Source of the DNA: an uncultured Myxococcales bacterium
Lineage (GTDB): Bacteria; Myxococcota_A; UBA9042
Direction of reading: 5' to 3'
Assembly (NCBI GenBank): GCA_903896545.1
Contig: CAITYF010000064.1
Coordinates: forward strand, 1-63,565
Length of the DNA stretch: 63,565 nucleotides
Part shown: piece after piece, positions 54,210 to 62,935 of the stretch
Position numbering within the stretch: position 1 is the first letter of the stretch
Layout: each line of letters opens with the position of its first letter
Translations under genes and position numbers: made by a program
Notes under the pieces: generated by a model
Told to the model about the DNA's origin: nothing
Seen by the model: the letters and a program-made list of their open reading frames with translations, nothing else
Database searches by the model: none

Positions 54210-55598
54210 ATGCAGCACCCAATCGACAATCAGCCGCTCCAACCTGACGCTCTTCCGGATATTCGCGTCATGCCGCCCGGACCGCGTTCGCGCGATGCGC
54301 TGGAGCGCCTGAAGGCGCACGAGTCACCGAACGTCACCGCCGTGGCTTCTGACTTTCCCGTTGTTTGGCAAACGGCGCGTGGCGCGGCGGTGCGCGACGT
54401 CGATGGCAACACGTTTGTCGATGCGACGTCCGCGTTTGGCGTGGCGCTCATCGGCCACGGGCACCCGGACGTGGTCGAAGCTGTGCAGCACCAAGCAAAA
54501 CAGCTGCTGCACGGGATGGGGGACGTGCATCCGCCCGCGGTGCGGATCGCGCTCCTGGAGGCGCTGACGGCGCTCGCGCCCGGCGATCTGGGGCAAGCGG
54601 TGCTGTGCGGCGGTGGCTCGGAGGCTGTCGAAGTGGCGCAGAAGACCGCGCTGCTGGCGACAGGTAAGCCGGGCGTTCTGGCGTTTTCCGGCAGCTACCA
54701 CGGTCTGGGCCACGGCGCGCTCGATGCAACGAGTCGGCGGGATTTCCGCGCGCCGTTCCTCGCGCAACTCGCTCACAACACGACCTGGCTGCCGTTCCCC
54801 GATCCCACGCGACTGCCGGTCGGCGTCAGCGCCGCGGATTTCTGCGCGCACATGCTGGAACGGGTCGAACAGGTGCTCGCGCATCCGGCGATGGGCGGCG
54901 TGCCGATCGGCGCAATCCTGATCGAGCCGATTCAAGGCCGCGGCGGCGTGATTTCCCCGCCCGATGGTTTTCTACACGGCCTGCGCGCGCTCTGCGATCG
55001 CCATGACGCGCTCCTGATTTTCGATGAAATCTTCACCGGCTGTGGTCGCACAGGCACGCTTTTTGCGTGCGAACAGGCACAGGTCCTCCCCGACATTTTG
55101 TGCATCGGCAAGGCGCTGGGCGGCGGCATGCCGATCGCCGCGTGTCTGGGGCGCCCGCACGTGATGGCCGCGTGGCCAGTGTCGCACGGCGAAGCGCTGC
55201 ATACCTCGACGTTCCTGGGGCATCCGGTCGCGGCGGCGGCTGCCTTGGCGACGACTCGCGTGCTCTGGCGCGACGACGTGGCAGGGCAAGCGGCACGCGC
55301 GGGGCAGCGTCTGTTGGCGCGTTTGCAGGCGGAGTTGGTCGGACATCCGTGGGTGCGCGACATCCGCGGGCGCGGCTTGATGCTGGCGGTCGATCTGCAC
55401 GATCCGCGCGACAAGTCGCCGGCGTCGCAAGTGGCGTGGAAGACGGTGACGGGCGCGCTGCGGCGCGGTGTGATCCTGCTGCCTTGCGGGATGCACGGGG
55501 AAGTGATCCAACTGACGCCGCCCGCGGTGATGACCGAGGCGCAACAGGACTGCGTTGTGTCTGTGTTGCGCGCGGCGTTGGACGAGGCGATCGCGTGA
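54210..55598 (+). CDS. Class III (PLP-dependent) aminotransferase
   Basis: A 462-residue class III aminotransferase. Motifs in order: VRDVDGNTFVD (61-71) at the N-terminal substrate region; GGGSEAVEVA (134-143) for phosphate binding; SGSYHG (160-165); FDEIFTG (271-277) with Asp272 on the pyridine nitrogen; and the Schiff-base Lys301 in CIGKALGGGMPIAA. Substrate unknown. The stop overlaps the start of the LuxE-like gene (GTGA), so the two enzymes are made together, probably for one pathway involving an amino group on an acyl or aldehyde intermediate. Start ATG 54210 has no strong ribosome site; ATG 54270 is possible. Confidence 0.85.
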   Translation: MQHPIDNQPLQPDALPDIRVMPPGPRSRDALERLKAHESPNVTAVASDFPVVWQTARGAAVRDVDGNTFVDATSAFGVALIGHGHPDVVEAVQHQAKQLLHGMGDVHPPAVRIALLEALTALAPGDLGQAVLCGGGSEAVEVAQKTALLATGKPGVLAFSGSYHGLGHGALDATSRRDFRAPFLAQLAHNTTWLPFPDPTRLPVGVSAADFCAHMLERVEQVLAHPAMGGVPIGAILIEPIQGRGGVISPPDGFLHGLRALCDRHDALLIFDEIFTGCGRTGTLFACEQAQVLPDILCIGKALGGGMPIAACLGRPHVMAAWPVSHGEALHTSTFLGHPVAAAAALATTRVLWRDDVAGQAARAGQRLLARLQAELVGHPWVRDIRGRGLMLAVDLHDPRDKSPASQVAWKTVTGALRRGVILLPCGMHGEVIQLTPPAVMTEAQQDCVVSVLRAALDEAIA

Positions 55599-56698
55599 AC
55601 CGTGCCGCTTGGCTGACGCTTCTGCAAACGTGGGCCAACGATTGGGAGGCGAACCTTCCCGACGCGTTTTCCGACGCGCGCTTTGCCGCCGCCCAAGCAC
55701 AGCTGCTCGCTTGGCAACTCGCGCACATTCCGGCGTTCGCGGCGTTTGCCCGCTCGCAGCCCGGCGTGACGATGCCGTTTGTGCCGGTGACGGCGTTCAA
55801 GGCGCGACGGCTGGCAGCCGACTATGTTTCCGCTGATTCCGCTGTGGAATTTCACACATCTGGAACGTCGGACGGTCAACCGGGCCGCATTCGTCTGCTC
55901 GACACGGCCGCGTATGACGTCAGCCTGCTCGCCGGTTTTCGCCATTTTGTCCTGCCGGAACCGAACCTGCGCGTTCGCTGTATCTCTCTCGTCCCGACCG
56001 AGAACGTGCGCCCGCATTCGTCTTTGGGCCACATGGTTCGCTTATTGTTCATGCACTTGGATGATGGGCACGGCGGCTGGTTCCTGCACGAGACGCTGGA
56101 CGTTGACGGTCTGCGGCGGACTTTGGAACGCGCGATCGCCGCCGACGTGCCGGTGCTGATCTTCGCGACGTCGCTGGCGGTTCAAGCGTGGCTCGACGTG
56201 TGGCCGCAGGGCGTCACGCTCGCGCTGCCGCACGGGTCGCGGCTGATGGACACCGGCGGTCCCAAGGGGCGGACGCAACTGACCGATCGCACGCAGCAGC
56301 ACCTGTGGCTGACGACGACTTTTGGCCTTGCGCCGGAACTGCTCGTGGGTGAGCTGGGCATGACGGAGCTCGCCACGCCGCGGTACGAGACGACGCTGCG
56401 CGCGCACGTGGTGGGCGACGTGCCGCCGGTGCGGGCGTACGCGGGGCCGCCGTGGCTGCGGACTGTGGCGCTGAGCACGTCGACGCAAGCGCCAGTGCCG
56501 CTGGGTGAAGTGGGGATGCTGGCGCACGTGGACCTGGCGAATCTGGACACGCCGGCGTTCCTGCTGACGGCGGATCTGGGGCGGCTGGTGCCGCTGGCGA
56601 ACGGCCAGACGGCGGTGGAGCTGCTGGGGCGCGTGCCGGGCGCGGAGTGGCGCGGGTGCGGGCTGGATGTAGAGGCGTTGCTGGCGGAGATGGGGTAG
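55595..56698 (+). CDS. LuxE-like acyl-protein synthetase
   Basis: A 367-residue protein of the LuxE/acyl-protein synthetase family, which activates a fatty acid with ATP and carries it as a thioester. GTG 55595 overlaps the aminotransferase stop. AMP-binding motif FHTSGTSDGQPG (about 86-97) is clear, and the acyl-accepting Cys lies near the C-terminus in EWRGCGLDVE (Cys355), as in LuxE. LuxC (reductase) and LuxD (thioesterase) are missing nearby, so this is not a light-organ operon. With the aminotransferase it may make an aminated or acylated metabolite. Substrate unknown. Confidence 0.8.
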   Translation: MNRAAWLTLLQTWANDWEANLPDAFSDARFAAAQAQLLAWQLAHIPAFAAFARSQPGVTMPFVPVTAFKARRLAADYVSADSAVEFHTSGTSDGQPGRIRLLDTAAYDVSLLAGFRHFVLPEPNLRVRCISLVPTENVRPHSSLGHMVRLLFMHLDDGHGGWFLHETLDVDGLRRTLERAIAADVPVLIFATSLAVQAWLDVWPQGVTLALPHGSRLMDTGGPKGRTQLTDRTQQHLWLTTTFGLAPELLVGELGMTELATPRYETTLRAHVVGDVPPVRAYAGPPWLRTVALSTSTQAPVPLGEVGMLAHVDLANLDTPAFLLTADLGRLVPLANGQTAVELLGRVPGAEWRGCGLDVEALLAEMG

Positions 56699-56921
56699 GC
56701 GGGAAGCTTTTCTGTTGCGTTTGGGGGCGTCCCCGCTGGCGCGGGGACCGGGTCGGCAATCGCAAACGTCGGACGTTTGCGACCGAGCCGCGATGCGCGT
56801 CTCGGCGCGGAGCGTTGCGCCCCTCGCCCGCTGGCGCAGATTCGGAGGGGCCGCGCGTGGCGTCGCGGACCCGCTTGGCCGACGGTTTGCTCTCCAGAGC
56901 ACGCGGGCGAGCGGCCGTGTG
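56699..56921. repeat. Hairpin cluster downstream of the LuxE-like gene
   Basis: Contains an 8-bp stem GTCCCCGC/GCGGGGAC (56729-56736 and 56741-56748, loop TGGC) and an 11-bp near-perfect palindrome TCGCAAACGTC-G-GACGTTTGCGA (56760-56782), followed by more GC-rich inverted repeats. No coding region. The palindrome could be a terminator element for the convergent genes. Confidence 0.6.
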
Positions 56922-57869
56922 CTACGCCGCGCCGCGCAACACGGCGATTTGCACCTGCCGCACGACGTCTGGACCAAAAGCCTCGCGCACCAGTGCGCGC
57001 TGCTCGGCGGCAAACGCGGCTTGCCACTCTGCGACTTCGCGCGCGCTGCCAAACGTGTACTGCTCCAGCAGCGCGCCGTCCTCGCGCACGTACAGCCGCG
57101 CTGAGCGCACGCCCGGAACGCGGCGCATCGCTGGCAGCAACGTGTCGCGCAGCCAGTCCGCCAGCTTTTCCCGCACCGGCTCTGGCGCGCTCACGCTGAT
57201 CTCGACAAGCAGCGGCCCTCGCTTGGCGGCCAGCACTTGCTGCGTCAGGTCGTGCAGGTCTGCGACCTTGAGGTCGCCTTGCACTTGCCCCGCGGTTCCC
57301 GGCCGCTGCACCAGACACGTCCGCAGGCCGCGCGCTTTGGCCAATTCAAGCGTGCGCTCCGACGTGCTCACGTGCAGCCACGCGTCGCGCGTCACGGCCG
57401 CCCGCGTGATGCCCGCGCGCACGGTCGCGTCCCACGCGCGTTCGGTCTGCAGGTGTGCGCGCAGTTCCTCGCTGCTGACGCAGACGTCCCAGCGGGTCTT
57501 GCAGGTCTGCGCCGCGTCGAGCTGATGCTGCGCGTCGCCGTTGGCCACGAGACCCACCTGCAGGACCTCGCGCAACGTGTGCAGCGCGGGCAGGGCATCG
57601 GGCCACGTGGGCAGGCGCCCCAAGTCGGCGGCAAAGAGGCCGACGATGGCCGGACGCAGATCGCCGCGCGCGTCGGTCAGGGCTTGGCGCACGACGTCGC
57701 TCCAGCGGCGGAACGGCTCGGCGACCGCGAGTTCCTCCAGCCGCGTGACAAAGCGGGCGATGTCCGCAGGCTCGGTGACGCCCGCGCGATGGAGTCCCGC
57801 GCGCCAGTCAAAGAGGACGCCGGGGTTGTCGAAGGTGATGAGGTGGATGGTGTCGAGCCAGTGGGTCAT
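56922..57869 (-). CDS. HAD-type hydrolase fused to a DUF4286-like domain
   Basis: A 315-residue protein (ATG 57869). The N-terminal ~200 residues are a haloacid-dehalogenase-type hydrolase: nucleophile Asp in LITFDNPGVLFDW (about 10-22), and later VSTSERTLELAKARGLRT with the expected C-terminal metal-site neighbourhood. The C-terminal ~90 residues (SVSAPEPVREKLADWL onwards, ending VRQVQIAVLRG) look like the ferredoxin-like DUF4286/antibiotic-monooxygenase fold. Substrate unknown. It converges with the LuxE-like gene. An alternative reading is that the C-terminal part is a separate regulator fused in frame. Confidence 0.7.
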   Translation of the reverse strand: MTHWLDTIHLITFDNPGVLFDWRAGLHRAGVTEPADIARFVTRLEELAVAEPFRRWSDVVRQALTDARGDLRPAIVGLFAADLGRLPTWPDALPALHTLREVLQVGLVANGDAQHQLDAAQTCKTRWDVCVSSEELRAHLQTERAWDATVRAGITRAAVTRDAWLHVSTSERTLELAKARGLRTCLVQRPGTAGQVQGDLKVADLHDLTQQVLAAKRGPLLVEISVSAPEPVREKLADWLRDTLLPAMRRVPGVRSARLYVREDGALLEQYTFGSAREVAEWQAAFAAEQRALVREAFGPDVVRQVQIAVLRGAA

Positions 57870-58198
57870 GCGGCGAAGGTAGCGAAGTTGCGGGAGGGCG
57901 TCTATTGGGGGAATCCGCTTGTTGGCGGGCGCGGTTTCGCACCTCCTCGCCGGGCGAACGCCGAAGACCAGCGGGCGCCCTCCGTCCGGCATCGGGCGCT
58001 GGCCAAACAGGGGCGGGCGCTCTTCGCCCGCTACCGGGCACCGTCCGCCCGCGTCGCCTTTTCGGTTGCTACGGCGCGGGCGGAGGTCGCCCGCTGCCTT
58101 TTGCTCTGCGCCCAGCGGAAAAATTGACATTTCCCTATCTGGCGCGACGTTTTGCAGTGACGCCTACCCCACTCAAACGGCGTATCGGGAGGATTCGC
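57870..58198. other. Intergenic region with REP-like hairpins
   Basis: This 329-base divergent spacer holds three related hairpins. Arms GCGGGCG/CGCCCGC recur with five-base loops CTCTT (58013-58031) and GAGGT (58076-58094), and an imperfect copy lies at 57971-57989. It also carries the promoter and strong ribosome site (GGGAGG, six bases before ATG 58199) of the small helical protein gene. Confidence 0.6.
58013..58094. repeat. REP-like paired hairpins
   Basis: Two hairpins with identical seven-base arms, at 58013-58031 and 58076-58094, 63 bases apart. They are short and GC-rich as in bacterial REP sequences. They could form a cruciform or an RNA stem in the leader of the downstream gene. 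Confidence 0.55.
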
Positions 58199-58522
58199 AT
58201 GTCGCAACGTATGTCCCTTGCTGAACGCGTGAGCCGCAACAGCTTGGCCGTCGAAGCTGCCAAGCTCCACGCGGCGGATCTGCCCGCGCAGGTCAAGCCG
58301 ATCGCCGTCGCGTTGGCGGCAAGCAACACGAAGATTCAGAATCTGAACGCCAAGCAAGAGGCCGCGAAGCAGACGCTGGCGCTGCTGACGCACGAACTCA
58401 ACGCCGAGGCCAAGAAAGCCGACGGTCTGCGTGCGAAGGTGGTGAAGGCGGCCGAGTTCACGTACGGCGTGAATGCGCCGCAGCTGAAGGAGTTTCGGCC
58501 GGTGACGGAAGGTCGGGGCTAA
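58199..58522 (+). CDS. Small helical protein of unknown function
   Basis: A 107-residue protein with a strong ribosome site (GGGAGG, six bases before ATG 58199). It is Ala/Lys/Leu-rich and predicted to be mostly one long amphipathic helix (NSLAVEAAKLHAADLPAQV and onward, with TKIQNLNAKQEAAKQ), likely a coiled coil. No membrane segment. Its 3' end overlaps the convergent restriction endonuclease gene by four bases. It might be an antisense-neighbour of the R-M system, but no function is proposed. Confidence 0.7.
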   Translation: MSQRMSLAERVSRNSLAVEAAKLHAADLPAQVKPIAVALAASNTKIQNLNAKQEAAKQTLALLTHELNAEAKKADGLRAKVVKAAEFTYGVNAPQLKEFRPVTEGRG

Positions 58523-59406
58523 ATCGCCAGATCGAACGGCAGATCCGCGATGTCCTTCAAACGCTTGCCCTCGCGCATCGTGTCGAGGCTCTCCAGCATG
58601 TCGTCGGAGCCGACCGCGGCGATCGCTGCGCGCAGTTCCGGCAGTGCCACGTGGTAGACGCAGTCGATGTCGCCGGTGCCGAGGGCCAAGGACGCAAGTC
58701 GGTTCGGCATCGGCTCGGCTGTGACGACACAGATGTGCGGCACGCGCCCTTTGCGGTTGCGGATGAGATTCAGCGCCTCGGTCCGGGCGTTTTGCGCGCG
58801 GTCGGTCCGCAGCGTGAGCTTGCACGAGATGCTGGCGTGCAGAAGTGGCTCGCTGTTGTTCACGGCGCGCAAGGACGTCAGCAACGCGACATCGTCGCCG
58901 TGCACGACCGGGTCTCGCGCGTTCAACTCGGCATCCGACAGTGGCAGCCGCGACATCACGATGTCGGGACGAATCACATACCCGCTGCCTAAGAAAGCGC
59001 GCAGCTCGACGTTTGTTTTGCAGAACTTGTCGATTGCCGCGAGGTGTTCGAATTGCTCGAAAGCTGCGATTCCTTCTGAAGCCGACGTCGCGACGCGCCA
59101 CGTGCCGGGGCGGACCGGATCGAGTAGCGCGAACGCTTCCTCGACAAACTCCCGGACAGCGCCCTCGAACCCGTGGCCAGCCGTCTGCCCCGCGCCTTTC
59201 TTGCCAGTTGTCGAAACAAGTCCGAGCAACGAGCACAAGTGTTGGGCGACCTTCTTGCTACTGAGACTGCTTGAATCCGCAATGCTCACTGTCCCGTCGG
59301 TTGCCGTGATTACGCCGTTGGAGAGTAAACCCGCGTGGAAACGCGCTCGCAGTCCGGCCATCCGCGAGACCGACTCGCCCGTTCCGCTGCTTTCTGCGGA
59401 CTTCAT
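58519..59406 (-). CDS. Type II restriction endonuclease, NgoMIV family
   Basis: A 295-residue enzyme closely resembling NgoMIV, which cuts GCCGGC. The catalytic residues appear with matching spacing: Glu81 in GHGFEG, Asp148 in RPDIV, SCK at 194-196 with Lys196, and Glu210 in RTEALNLIRNRKG. In NgoMIV the equivalents are Glu70, Asp140, Lys187 and Glu201, so the gaps between the last three agree to within one residue. The start ATG 59406 overlaps the methyltransferase stop (ATGA), so synthesis is coupled. Target GCCGGC is inferred. Confidence 0.88.
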   Translation of the reverse strand: MKSAESSGTGESVSRMAGLRARFHAGLLSNGVITATDGTVSIADSSSLSSKKVAQHLCSLLGLVSTTGKKGAGQTAGHGFEGAVREFVEEAFALLDPVRPGTWRVATSASEGIAAFEQFEHLAAIDKFCKTNVELRAFLGSGYVIRPDIVMSRLPLSDAELNARDPVVHGDDVALLTSLRAVNNSEPLLHASISCKLTLRTDRAQNARTEALNLIRNRKGRVPHICVVTAEPMPNRLASLALGTGDIDCVYHVALPELRAAIAAVGSDDMLESLDTMREGKRLKDIADLPFDLAI

Positions 59407-60407
59407 GCGACCTCCAAATTATCCAAACGTGGCTGCGAAGCTACCGGCAGCGAGCCAACGGCGGACACTTTCCGGAGCGCCGCGGCAATCGAACGTCCGA
59501 CTGCTTCGGCCACTGGTGGCGGGAAGGCGTTGCCGACTTGTCGATATTGCGCGGTGCGTCGACCTGCGAATTGCCAAGCATCGGGAAATCCTTGAACCCG
59601 CGCGGCCATGCGGACGGTGAGGCGGGGCATGGCGTCAACCGCCAGATCCCGGGCCGGCGGGGCCTCGACGACGCTCCGTCCGTCCACGCCGAGCGTCGCC
59701 CACTGATTGCGCGCGCGTGTCGGCCCTAGGTCGGGGCCTCCGTGCTTCTTTGACCCGCCGACCAGCGTCGGCGCGATGTTCCCGGCGACTTGGCACCACC
59801 GTGCTGCACCCGGCCAACCGTTCTCTGCCATCAAGTCGCCGATCGCTTCGGCAACGGTTAGGCGACGCTTCTGCGGCTTGGGCCAAGCAAAGTAGGGCGC
59901 GAACTCACTGAGCAGGGCGACGACGATAAAACGCGGACGCAGTTGCGGCACACCGTAATCAGCGGCTTGGCAGAGCTGTGCGAAAGTCTGGTATCCCAAC
60001 GCGTGCAGCTCGCCGAAGATCTGGTTGCGATACGGGGCGAACTTGGCCGAGCCGAAACCGGGAACGTTTTCCAACATGACGGCGCGCGGGTGGAGTTCGC
60101 GTACCAGGCGCAGCGCTTCGGGGAACAGGTCGCGCTCATCGTCGCTTCCGCGCTGATGTCCCGCGATCGAAAACGGGGGGCAAGGAACACCGCCAGCGAC
60201 CAAGTCGACGCCTTGGTACGGCGATGGGTCAAAAGCGCGCAGGTCTCCGTGAACCACGTTCCAATCTGGACGATTCAACCGCAACGTGGCGCAGGCGTCA
60301 GCATCAATCTCGACGGCCGCGGCGTGATCGAAACCGGCGTGTTCGAGCCCGATGGCTTGGCCACCTGCACCCGCACAGACTTCCAGAACCTTCAAACGCC
60401 GAGCCAT
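59403..60407 (-). CDS. DNA cytosine-5 methyltransferase of the R-M pair
   Basis: A 334-residue C5 cytosine methyltransferase. Start ATG 60407 follows AGGAGAG by about six bases; upstream codons to 60578 are rejected. Motif I is VLEVCAGAGGQAIGLE (7-22), motif IV GGVPCPPFS with catalytic Cys76, motif VI MLENVPGF, motif VIII QLRPRF, motif X YRQVGNAFPPPV, and the variable target-recognition region lies between VIII and IX. It should protect the endonuclease target, so GCCGGC is predicted. It overlaps the endonuclease gene by four bases. Confidence 0.9.
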   Translation of the reverse strand: MARRLKVLEVCAGAGGQAIGLEHAGFDHAAAVEIDADACATLRLNRPDWNVVHGDLRAFDPSPYQGVDLVAGGVPCPPFSIAGHQRGSDDERDLFPEALRLVRELHPRAVMLENVPGFGSAKFAPYRNQIFGELHALGYQTFAQLCQAADYGVPQLRPRFIVVALLSEFAPYFAWPKPQKRRLTVAEAIGDLMAENGWPGAARWCQVAGNIAPTLVGGSKKHGGPDLGPTRARNQWATLGVDGRSVVEAPPARDLAVDAMPRLTVRMAARVQGFPDAWQFAGRRTAQYRQVGNAFPPPVAEAVGRSIAAALRKVSAVGSLPVASQPRLDNLEVA

Positions 60408-60656
60408 CCAACTCTCCTCTTCCGTTCGGCGTGCGTGGACGATGAGTCTCGTTTGTGCGCTGCGCGCGGCGGAGAATCGCAGGATGCCGCCGTCGCGGTC
60501 AACGCTTTCTGGTGATGCCCTGTCGCGTACCCAGTTATTGGCGTCGGCGGGCCATCGCATCAAGGACGTCACGCGCACGAGAGGCGGCAGCGGTCACGTC
60601 TGGTGCAAATCGATGGAAGGGCGGGGAGAGGTCAGACTGCCTGTCGCTCAAGCAGA

Positions 60657-61820
60657 TCAAAACGTCCCCAAACCTCGCACAAACAACCCATCAATCGTCG
60701 AAGCGATCACATCCGTCCCCAGGACAGCAAATCCCAGCGTCGACGCCAGATCCTGATTCGGATTCGTCGCCAGCGGTCCCGCGGAACCCCACGTCGCGCC
60801 GCCATCCGCGCTGACGAGCGTCGGGCCGATGATCGCGCCGCCAAACGACACGGCCTGCTCAAAGCCGACGAACAGCAGCGCGTCCGTCGCAAACACGCTC
60901 TGGTAACGGGTCGCCGTGCCCGCTTCCTCGGTCGGCAACGACGTCACTTTGCTCCACACGATGCCGTCCGCGGACTTGTACATCGCGACGATCGGCGGCG
61001 ACGTGAAGTCCGTCGCGGTCTTGGCGTGCAGGTCGGTCGCGAACAGGAAGCCCTTGTGTAGCGTGAAGTTCTTCAGTTGCAGCGGCTTGGTGCCGGCATC
61101 GCTGACGTCGGTCCACGCTTTGGTCGCCGCGTCCCACTTGAACGTCTTGTTGGCGCCCACGGCGGTCGCGTGGCAGAGCACGGCGTCGCCGACCTGGTAC
61201 GCTTCCCCGCCACCGGCAAAAGGCGCGGCAGTGGGCGCGTCCATCTTGCCTTCCCACGTCACGCCGTCGTCGGCGCTGGAGAGCACGCAGCGGTGGAAAA
61301 TGCGGCCGTCGGCTTCAACGAATCGACCGCCCGCGAGGCCGCCAAAGTTGGGGAACCCGGTGGTGACGGGCGCGAACGTGCCGCCGGCGTCGGTGGACGT
61401 GTAGAGGACGCTTTTGTCGGCTGGCTCGATGCACAGGACGAGAAGGCGCTTCTTGCTGGTCACCTGCAGCGAGGCGACCTGGCACTTGGCAGCGGGCGCC
61501 AACGCCGTGAACGTCGCGCCGGCGTCGGTGCTTTTGTAGAGGCCCGTCTTGTCGCCGACGAACAAGTTGCCATCGCTCGCGGCGACGAACTTGACCTGTG
61601 GCGACGGCAAGCCGCCTTCGGCGAGCTTCGTCCACGGTGCGAGCTTGGCGGTTCCGCCGCTGACCGTGTCATTGCCGCCGCCCGACGTGTCGCTGCCCGC
61701 AGTGTCGGCACCGCTCGCCGCGTCGTCGGTCGTCGCGTCGTTGGTGGTTGAGGTCGAGCTGCCGCACGCGGTCGAAAGGACCGCAGCGAGCCAAAGAATC
61801 CAGGTCGTCGAACGTTGCAT
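60657..61820 (-). CDS. Beta-propeller-like lipoprotein (BNR repeats)
   Basis: A 387-residue lipoprotein (GGAGGT four to five bases before ATG 61820; lipobox STAC). After a Thr/Asp/Ser tether, BNR-type (sialidase-like) blades are visible: LYKSTDAGATFTAL (about 95-108), then LYTSTDAGGTFAPV (about 135-150), with SxDxGxTW-like turns later (SADGGATWGSA). It is likely a secreted or surface beta-propeller without catalytic residues. The divergent gene at 62018 has related turns. Confidence 0.75.
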   Translation of the reverse strand: MQRSTTWILWLAAVLSTACGSSTSTTNDATTDDAASGADTAGSDTSGGGNDTVSGGTAKLAPWTKLAEGGLPSPQVKFVAASDGNLFVGDKTGLYKSTDAGATFTALAPAAKCQVASLQVTSKKRLLVLCIEPADKSVLYTSTDAGGTFAPVTTGFPNFGGLAGGRFVEADGRIFHRCVLSSADDGVTWEGKMDAPTAAPFAGGGEAYQVGDAVLCHATAVGANKTFKWDAATKAWTDVSDAGTKPLQLKNFTLHKGFLFATDLHAKTATDFTSPPIVAMYKSADGIVWSKVTSLPTEEAGTATRYQSVFATDALLFVGFEQAVSFGGAIIGPTLVSADGGATWGSAGPLATNPNQDLASTLGFAVLGTDVIASTIDGLFVRGLGTF

Positions 61821-61943
61821 CCGTACCTCCAGTTCCGCGCCCATTGCCGGGCGAAAAGGGTAAATCGTGGCGCGTGCCATTGCCGAAGTTTGCCAATCGC
61901 TGCGGGATATTCATAGCCGCATTTGGTTGTTGATATACGGAGT

Positions 61944-61972
61944 TCGTCACGGACATGTCATAAAATGTTCAG
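61944..61972. promoter_or_regulatory. Second Pho-box-like array
   Basis: Three heptamers at 11-base spacing: TCGTCAC (61944-61950), ATGTCAT (61955-61961) and TGTTCAG (61966-61972), separated by GGAC and AAAA. The middle unit is a near-perfect half-site and the spacing is that of PhoB arrays. It lies in the 197-base divergent spacer between two exported-protein genes. Confidence 0.45.
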
Positions 61973-62017
61973 GAAGTTTGCGCCTGTTGTCGAAGTCTTG
62001 CCGGATCGCGAGCTCTG

Positions 62018-62935
62018 GTGATGTGTGGCGCCACGCGACAGGCGCTGGCTGTGAATGCGATCGCACCGAAGTTTCAAGCCACTGTGTTCGCGCTGTGTCG
62101 TCGCGCCCTCGTCGCCGCCCTCGTCGCCGCTCTCTTCAGCGTCTGCCCGGTCGCCTACGCCGCGGCGCCGCCGACGACGCTCGACATCCTGACGGCGGGC
62201 GGTCGCTTCCTGTTTGACGGTCACATCGACGGGAATGCCCTCGAAGGCCTGACAGCGCAGTGTGATCAGCAGCCCGCACGCGACAAGGCGGACACGACGG
62301 ACGCGTGCATCGCCAAGCGCTTGCGGGCACAGGAGAAGGAGGGGGGCCGCGTCGAGCGCGTCGGCGATGGCCTGCGTTGGACGCGGCTCCGCTTGAAAGC
62401 TGACGGGAGTGAGGAGGTCGTGCTGCAGGGGCCGATGGACGTTCTCGACGCATCTGGCCCGCGACTTTTCCTCTCGCCCAACGGTCCGTTCGTGGGCAGC
62501 GAGGTGCCGGACGCGCTCAAGATGGCGCAGAACTCGCCGCCGGACGCGCCTCCGATGGGCTCCGCTGCCGCTCCGGCCGAATCGCGCAACCCGTACGGTG
62601 TGGCGGTCAATCTCGTGGACACACAGACCGTCGAGCTTGTCGATGGCGCGCGCAGCGGCAGGTATCGCCGCATGGATCCGAGCGGTCCGCGACTGCCCAA
62701 GCTGGTCGTGATTGGCATGCATCCAACTGGTCGGTGCGTGGAAGCCTTCAATCGCTGGCGAGGTGCAGGGACGTTGGATCCCATTTGGCGGCCTGTGGGC
62801 CGGCGGGGACTGGCCCTTCAACTCGGCACAGCCGCATGGCACGTCCTCCCGGATTCTTATGGAGCAGGACGAACGCGATCGCTGGCTCCTCACACTGCAG
62901 AACGGCACGCTCTTTCGCGCCGCGCCGGACGGTGA
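62018..62935 (+). CDS. Exported protein, front part of a frame-shifted beta-propeller gene
   Basis: Front part of an exported protein. The start is GTG 62018, ATG 62021 or GTG 62051; the last gives the most signal-peptide-like N-terminus (basic segment, then VAALVAALFSVCPVAYA). The first ~235 residues look coding, but the last ~60 codons of this frame (GRRGLALQL onward) do not, whereas a different frame from about 62.80 kb looks like a continuation. I infer a one-base change near a GGGG run at 62.80 kb. It may be a sequencing error or a real pseudogene. Confidence 0.6.
   Translation: MMCGATRQALAVNAIAPKFQATVFALCRRALVAALVAALFSVCPVAYAAAPPTTLDILTAGGRFLFDGHIDGNALEGLTAQCDQQPARDKADTTDACIAKRLRAQEKEGGRVERVGDGLRWTRLRLKADGSEEVVLQGPMDVLDASGPRLFLSPNGPFVGSEVPDALKMAQNSPPDAPPMGSAAAPAESRNPYGVAVNLVDTQTVELVDGARSGRYRRMDPSGPRLPKLVVIGMHPTGRCVEAFNRWRGAGTLDPIWRPVGRRGLALQLGTAAWHVLPDSYGAGRTRSLAPHTAERHALSRRAGR

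Noticed and set aside
51815..54247. An 810-codon plus-strand open frame
   Set aside because: Lies opposite a lipoprotein with clear signal peptide and tether; composition of a shadow frame.
58519..60407. Avoidance of GCCGGC in the window
   Set aside because: Several GCCGGC sites are present, so no strong avoidance; an exact count was not made.
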